Assembly (NCBI GenBank): GCA_018658685.1
Contig: JABHUT010000062.1
Span: forward strand, 1-9,168
From: Alphaproteobacteria bacterium
GTDB taxonomy: Bacteria; Pseudomonadota; Alphaproteobacteria; MED-G09
Reading direction: 5' to 3'
DNA length: 9,168 nt
A program made the position numbers and the translations under genes. Numbering within the stretch: the stretch's first letter is position 1; each line of letters starts with the position of its first letter. A model generated the notes under the pieces. The model worked only from the letters and a program-made list of their open reading frames with translations, had not been told where the DNA came from and ran no database searches. Shown piece after piece: positions 6,572 through 9,168 of the stretch.

Positions 6572-7147
6572 ATGAATACTGAATTAAAATTATCCTCTGA
6601 AAAGCACCCTGAATCTTGTCCTGCTCTAGTTCTTAATGCTGATTTTAGACCCCTTTCTTATTACCCGTTATCATTATGGTCATGGCAAGATGCAATTAAA
6701 GCAGTATTTCTTGATAGAGTAAATATCGTATCAAGTTACAATAAATCAGTTCATTCTCCAAGTTTTGAAATCAAATTACCCTCAGTTGTTTCGCTAAAGA
6801 ATTATGTTAAACCTCCCCAGTGGCCTGCTTTTACTAGGTTTAATTTATTTCTTAGAGATAGATTTAACTGTCAATATTGCGGGGAAGCTTCAGACCTTAC
6901 TTTTGATCATTTATTACCTAGGTCTAAGGGAGGGCTAACTACATGGGATAATGTTGTTACTGCATGTTCTAAATGTAATTTAAAAAAATCTAATCATTTA
7001 TATCATGAAGCTAATATGAAGCCCTTACAGTGGCCATATAAACCTAACGTTCATGAGTTACATAAAAATGGAAGACTTTTTCCGCCCAATTACCTTCATG
7101 ATAGCTGGATGGATTATCTTTATTGGGATTCTGAGTTAGAGGCTTAA
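6572..7147 (+). CDS. HNH endonuclease-family protein, function unknown
   Basis: A 191-residue single-domain protein with a textbook HNH fold: zinc-binding CxxC pairs at C100/C103 and C132/C135, catalytic D112-H113 in FDHLLPRSKGG, and N127 and N136. The N-terminal half (PALVLNADFRPLSYYPLSLWSWQDAI at about 17-42) is the conserved lead-in of a chromosomal HNH family common in alphaproteobacteria and cyanobacteria, whose cellular job I do not know. Nothing suggests a homing endonuclease: there is no intron, intein or repeat around it, and base composition matches its neighbours. No ribosome-binding site is evident before the ATG, and the next in-frame Met is at residue 149, so this start is kept. 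Its stop overlaps the convergent coq7 end by four bases. A DNA repair or RNA-related nuclease role is possible but not supported. Confidence 0.85.
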   Translation: MNTELKLSSEKHPESCPALVLNADFRPLSYYPLSLWSWQDAIKAVFLDRVNIVSSYNKSVHSPSFEIKLPSVVSLKNYVKPPQWPAFTRFNLFLRDRFNCQYCGEASDLTFDHLLPRSKGGLTTWDNVVTACSKCNLKKSNHLYHEANMKPLQWPYKPNVHELHKNGRLFPPNYLHDSWMDYLYWDSELEA

Positions 7148-7671
7148 ATTTTTTCTGATAGATTTATTGCTGTTTTGCAGCCTATACCAACTAACTTTTT
7201 AAATGCCTTAAGTGCAGGTGTATTTTCTGAGATTTCGTTTTTTGCAATTTTTTCATGTTCAATTTCTTCTGCGTGAAATTTTTTTATCGTTTTTAAAATA
7301 TCTTTTTCTTGGCCAGAGCTCTCTAATTCTTCAATTTGATCTGAGTAATGCTTATCTATTATTTCTTCTACCGCTTCAGTACATGCCATGACACTGTCTC
7401 TTCCTCCTATCACAGACATAACTCCTAGAGTATATCCGGCAAGATTCCATAAAGGCATTAAGGCAGTCGGCCTTGTTTTTCTCTCTTTAACAAGCCTATC
7501 AAATTCTTTGGCATGTACTTTTTCACCCTCAGCCATTTCAGAAATAATAAATGAGGTTTTCTTATCACCTATTAAATTTAAAGCCGATAACTGACCTTTA
7601 TAAATTGCAATTGCCCCATGCTCTCCAGCATGATCAACTCGAATTATTTCATCTAAACGTTTTCTTTTCAT
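7144..7671 (-). CDS. coq7: Demethoxyubiquinone hydroxylase (Coq7 family)
   Basis: A 175-residue di-iron carboxylate monooxygenase that adds the hydroxyl group before the last methylation in ubiquinone synthesis, acting at the inner membrane face. All six iron ligands expected from animal Coq7 are present: E17 in RVDHAGEHGA, E50 and H53 in EGEKVH, E102 in TEAVEEIID, and E136 and H139 in EEIEHEK. The MSVIGGRDSVMACTEAVEE stretch (85-103) is strongly Coq7-like. Length matches short bacterial Coq7 forms. Its ATG overlaps the dsbB stop by four bases (ATGA), so it is co-translated with dsbB. This is the oxygen-dependent enzyme, implying aerobic ubiquinone synthesis. Confidence is high. Confidence 0.95.
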   Translation of the reverse strand: MKRKRLDEIIRVDHAGEHGAIAIYKGQLSALNLIGDKKTSFIISEMAEGEKVHAKEFDRLVKERKTRPTALMPLWNLAGYTLGVMSVIGGRDSVMACTEAVEEIIDKHYSDQIEELESSGQEKDILKTIKKFHAEEIEHEKIAKNEISENTPALKAFKKLVGIGCKTAINLSEKI

Positions 7672-8120
7672 AATATCTTTCTAGTATATTTGAATATCAT
7701 TATAGACCCTACAAATGAAATAATAAAATTATATCCAGCTAAAGATAAACCTAAAATTCTAAAAGATGCTTGGTTGCATTGTGGTGCAAATGAAGATGAC
7801 TGCAATTTTTCAATTAAGTTACTGCTGTAATTCGATATTTGAGCTGTGCAAGTTTGCGGGCCATCCCACAAGCCCCATTCAATTCCAGCGTGCCATCCAG
7901 CAAAAATTGCTCCTAAAAATAATAATAAGGAAATTAATAGTAAAAAAACATTATTTCTATGATGAAAAATAAAATTTGGTATTATTGCGAGAACAAGAGA
8001 AATATACCATGGCCATCTTTGCTTAAGGCATAGGTCACATGGTTCAAAGCCAAATATCTCAAGTAAATGTACTGATGATAGAATTAAAATTATGAACAAT
8101 ATTAAATTACGATTTATCAA
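7668..8120 (-). CDS. dsbB: Disulfide bond formation protein B
   Basis: A 150-residue inner-membrane protein with four hydrophobic segments (about 6-24, 38-54, 58-76 and 124-144). DsbB re-oxidises DsbA in the periplasm and passes the electrons to ubiquinone. The first cysteine pair is C28-D-L-C31 followed by QR at 34-35, the arginine being the quinone-linked residue in this family. The second pair is C91 and C115 in the second periplasmic loop, after GWHAGIEWGLWDGPQT, a signature typical of alphaproteobacterial DsbB. The start is TTG at 8120, overlapping the yqaA stop by four bases (TTGA), with AGAGG about ten bases upstream; the next in-frame Met is only at residue 141. Coq7, the ubiquinone hydroxylase, follows directly, which fits DsbB's need for quinone. 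No dsbA is in view. Confidence 0.92.
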   Translation of the reverse strand: MINRNLILFIILILSSVHLLEIFGFEPCDLCLKQRWPWYISLVLAIIPNFIFHHRNNVFLLLISLLLFLGAIFAGWHAGIEWGLWDGPQTCTAQISNYSSNLIEKLQSSSFAPQCNQASFRILGLSLAGYNFIISFVGSIMIFKYTRKIL

Positions 8121-8698
8121 TTAAGAATTGCCTCTTTAATTACAATTATTCCGATAAACGATATTATGAGTATAATAGTTAATAAGAAAGAGTATTTTTT
8201 TATTATGTCTATAGCTTTGTCACCAATCTTTTGACATAGAAATACCTCCAATAAAAACCTTAAGCCCCTTGATAAAAAACTAAATATTATAAAAATGGGA
8301 AAGGAAATTCCTATTACCCCAGATGTAATGGCAGCTATTTTATATGGAATTGGAGTAAAGCCAGCAATAAAAATAAAAAAATATCCATAATCCTTAACAG
8401 AAGCGGAGAAGATCTCAAATTTTTCTATTAAATCAAAATTTTTAATTATATTAATTCCAACTGTATCAAAAAATAAAAGTCCAATTAAATATCCCACTGC
8501 ACCGCCAATAACTGAGAATAAAGTTGTATAAAGACCAAGTGAAATTGCCTTTTCTCGATTAGCAAGAGCCATGGGGATTAAAAAAGTATCAGTTGGTACT
8601 GGAAAAAAAATACTTTCTGAAAACGCAATAGCATACAAGTAAAGAGGACTTTTTTTAGCTCTTAATATATTATAAACTTTAGTACTAAGAAAATTCAT
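8117..8698 (-). CDS. yqaA: YqaA-family (DedA-like, VTT domain) membrane protein
   Basis: A 193-residue inner-membrane protein with about five hydrophobic segments. The recognisable signatures are SESIFFPVPTDTFLIPMALA near the first segment and GFTPIPYKIAAITSGV in the middle; this pair of proline-rich re-entrant motifs defines the YqaA branch of DedA/VTT proteins. DedA relatives are linked to lipid-carrier transport across membranes, but the YqaA role is not settled. The open frame runs on upstream into tRNA-Leu, giving a false N-terminus that begins MGVQVSPPVP. The true start is the ATG at 8698, giving MNFLSTKVY, with AAGG (8707-8710) eight bases upstream. It lies 12 bases after the tRNA and overlaps dsbB by four bases, so tRNA, yqaA, dsbB and coq7 probably share a transcript. 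Confidence 0.85.
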   Translation of the reverse strand: MNFLSTKVYNILRAKKSPLYLYAIAFSESIFFPVPTDTFLIPMALANREKAISLGLYTTLFSVIGGAVGYLIGLLFFDTVGINIIKNFDLIEKFEIFSASVKDYGYFFIFIAGFTPIPYKIAAITSGVIGISFPIFIIFSFLSRGLRFLLEVFLCQKIGDKAIDIIKKYSFLLTIILIISFIGIIVIKEAILN

Positions 8699-8706
8699 TT
8701 TATTAA

Positions 8707-8710
8707 CCTT
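8707..8710 (-). promoter_or_regulatory. Ribosome-binding site that fixes the yqaA start
   Basis: Minus-strand AAGG lies eight bases before the ATG at 8698 and immediately next to the CCA end of tRNA-Leu. It supports the short yqaA start. It also means tRNA 3' processing would leave the yqaA message with a 12-base leader. Confidence 0.55.
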
Positions 8711-8797
8711 TGGTACGGGTGGGGAGACTTGAACTCCCACTCAGTTGCCTGAACCAGATTTTGAATCTGGCGCGTCTACCGGTTCCGCCACACCCGC
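8711..8797 (-). tRNA. tRNA-Leu (anticodon CAA)
   Basis: An 87-base tRNA with encoded CCA. Cloverleaf parts are readable: acceptor GCGGGTG against CACCCGT, a D arm with GCG/CGC and the loop GG, an anticodon stem CCAGA/TCTGG around the loop TTCAAAA (anticodon CAA, reading UUG), a long variable arm with a TCAG/CTGA stem that marks a class II tRNA, and a T arm GGGAG-TTCAAGT-CTCCC. The first acceptor pair is G1-U72 and not the usual G-C. It stands 12 bases before yqaA on the same strand. Confidence 0.95.
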
Positions 8798-8817
8798 TTT
8801 GTAAATCTCAAACTTTA

Positions 8818-8846
8818 ATTGTAATCTTTAATCTAATTCTTATAAA
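8818..8846 (-). promoter_or_regulatory. Candidate promoter for tRNA-Leu and the yqaA-dsbB-coq7 run
   Basis: On the minus strand TTTATA (8841-8846) and TACAAT (8818-8823, five of six consensus bases) are 17 bases apart. Transcription would start near 8811, about 14 bases before the mature tRNA. The -35 is weak. It is the best pair I see in the 102-base spacer. Confidence 0.42.
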
Positions 8847-8866
8847 ATAATAGTTTCTAATTCACT

Positions 8867-8894
8867 TTGAAATCTAATTTTACTTTGCTAAAAT
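8867..8894 (+). promoter_or_regulatory. Candidate promoter for coq4, implying a leaderless message
   Basis: TTGAAA (8867-8872) and TAAAAT (8889-8894) each match five of six consensus bases and are 16 bases apart. The -10 ends five bases before the coq4 ATG, so transcription would begin at or next to the start codon. No ribosome-binding sequence is present upstream of that ATG, which is consistent. Confidence 0.42.
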
Positions 8895-8899
8895 AAATT

Positions 8900-9168
8900 A
8901 TGTTAAAATTTTTATATAAAAATATTTATAGTCTTTGGATTAATAGGGTCAAGCCAATAAAAGCTTTTAAAGCAATAAGGGCTCTAGATAAAAATAAAGA
9001 AGATACAACACAAGTTTTTCACGTAATTGACGCCCTTAAAGGTGCTTCAGATAAGAAGTATTTTAAAATTTTTTCTAATTCCATTGTTGGAAAAAAAATT
9101 TTAGATAGAAAAATTCAGCTAGTTGATACTTTGAAAGATAAAGAATTTTTAAAAAACTTACCAAAAGA
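8900..9168 (+). CDS. coq4: Coq4-family ubiquinone biosynthesis protein, N-terminal part (cut by window edge)
   Basis: The first 89 codons of a gene that continues past the window. The product starts MLKFLYKNIYSLWINRVKP and carries KAIRAL-x5-EDTTQVFHVIDALKG, then GKKILDRKIQLVDTL and a FLKNLP segment. This spacing of D/E-DTxQVF, xAL-G and a later GxxIL...L matches the N-terminal helical part of bacterial Coq4-family proteins as I remember them. Coq4 organises ubiquinone-synthesis enzymes in eukaryotes and has been tied to removal and replacement of the C1 carboxyl of the ring. The metal-binding HDxxH motif lies beyond the edge, so the assignment rests on the N-terminus only. Location next to the coq7 run supports it. 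The ATG lacks a ribosome-binding site. Confidence 0.72.
   Translation, partial: MLKFLYKNIYSLWINRVKPIKAFKAIRALDKNKEDTTQVFHVIDALKGASDKKYFKIFSNSIVGKKILDRKIQLVDTLKDKEFLKNLPK

Noticed and set aside
6572..7147. HNH gene as part of a mobile intron, intein or restriction system
   Set aside because: No methylase, intron, intein splice motifs, terminal repeats or interrupted host gene are present, and composition matches its neighbours.

Overview
The window comes from an AT-rich bacterium. Most genes point to an alphaproteobacterium, probably a streamlined marine lineage: PduO-type adenosyltransferase with etfBA, a 60-kDa methylsuccinyl-CoA dehydrogenase, the tlpA/argH divergent pair, an alphaproteobacterial GluQRS, and Coq7 plus Coq4. 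Gene spacing is very tight, with 1-4 nt overlaps, 1-nt gaps and three TTG starts or probable start corrections. No phage, transposon, IS or CRISPR structure is visible, and no gene-free stretch exceeds about 125 bases. The exact clade cannot be fixed from this sequence alone.

Layout. Positions 1-919: the 5' part of argH (minus strand) diverges from tlpA (plus strand), a membrane-anchored thioredoxin. Positions 921-5539: five minus-strand genes, in transcription order mcd (methylsuccinyl-CoA dehydrogenase), a PagL-like outer-membrane lipid A deacylase homologue, a cob(I)alamin adenosyltransferase, etfB and etfA. Positions 5614-7147: gluQ (minus) diverges from an HNH endonuclease-family gene (plus). 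Positions 7144-8797: a minus-strand run of tRNA-Leu(CAA), a YqaA-family membrane protein, dsbB and coq7, all overlapping or nearly so. Positions 8900-9168: the start of coq4 on the plus strand, diverging from the tRNA.

How it may work together. The adenosyltransferase makes adenosylcobalamin, the cofactor of ethylmalonyl-CoA and methylmalonyl-CoA mutases. Mcd belongs to that same ethylmalonyl-CoA pathway, and EtfAB is the expected carrier of its electrons towards ubiquinone. The right half also centres on ubiquinone: Coq7 and Coq4 act in its synthesis and DsbB uses it as oxidant. This grouping is an inference from gene identity and order.

I found no clear evidence of a wholly new system. The best leads are the ethylmalonyl-CoA/cobalamin/ETF cluster with a lipid A deacylase homologue embedded in it, the missing catalytic Glu in that homologue, a possibly leaderless coq4 transcript, and a tRNA-Leu with a G1-U72 end pair.
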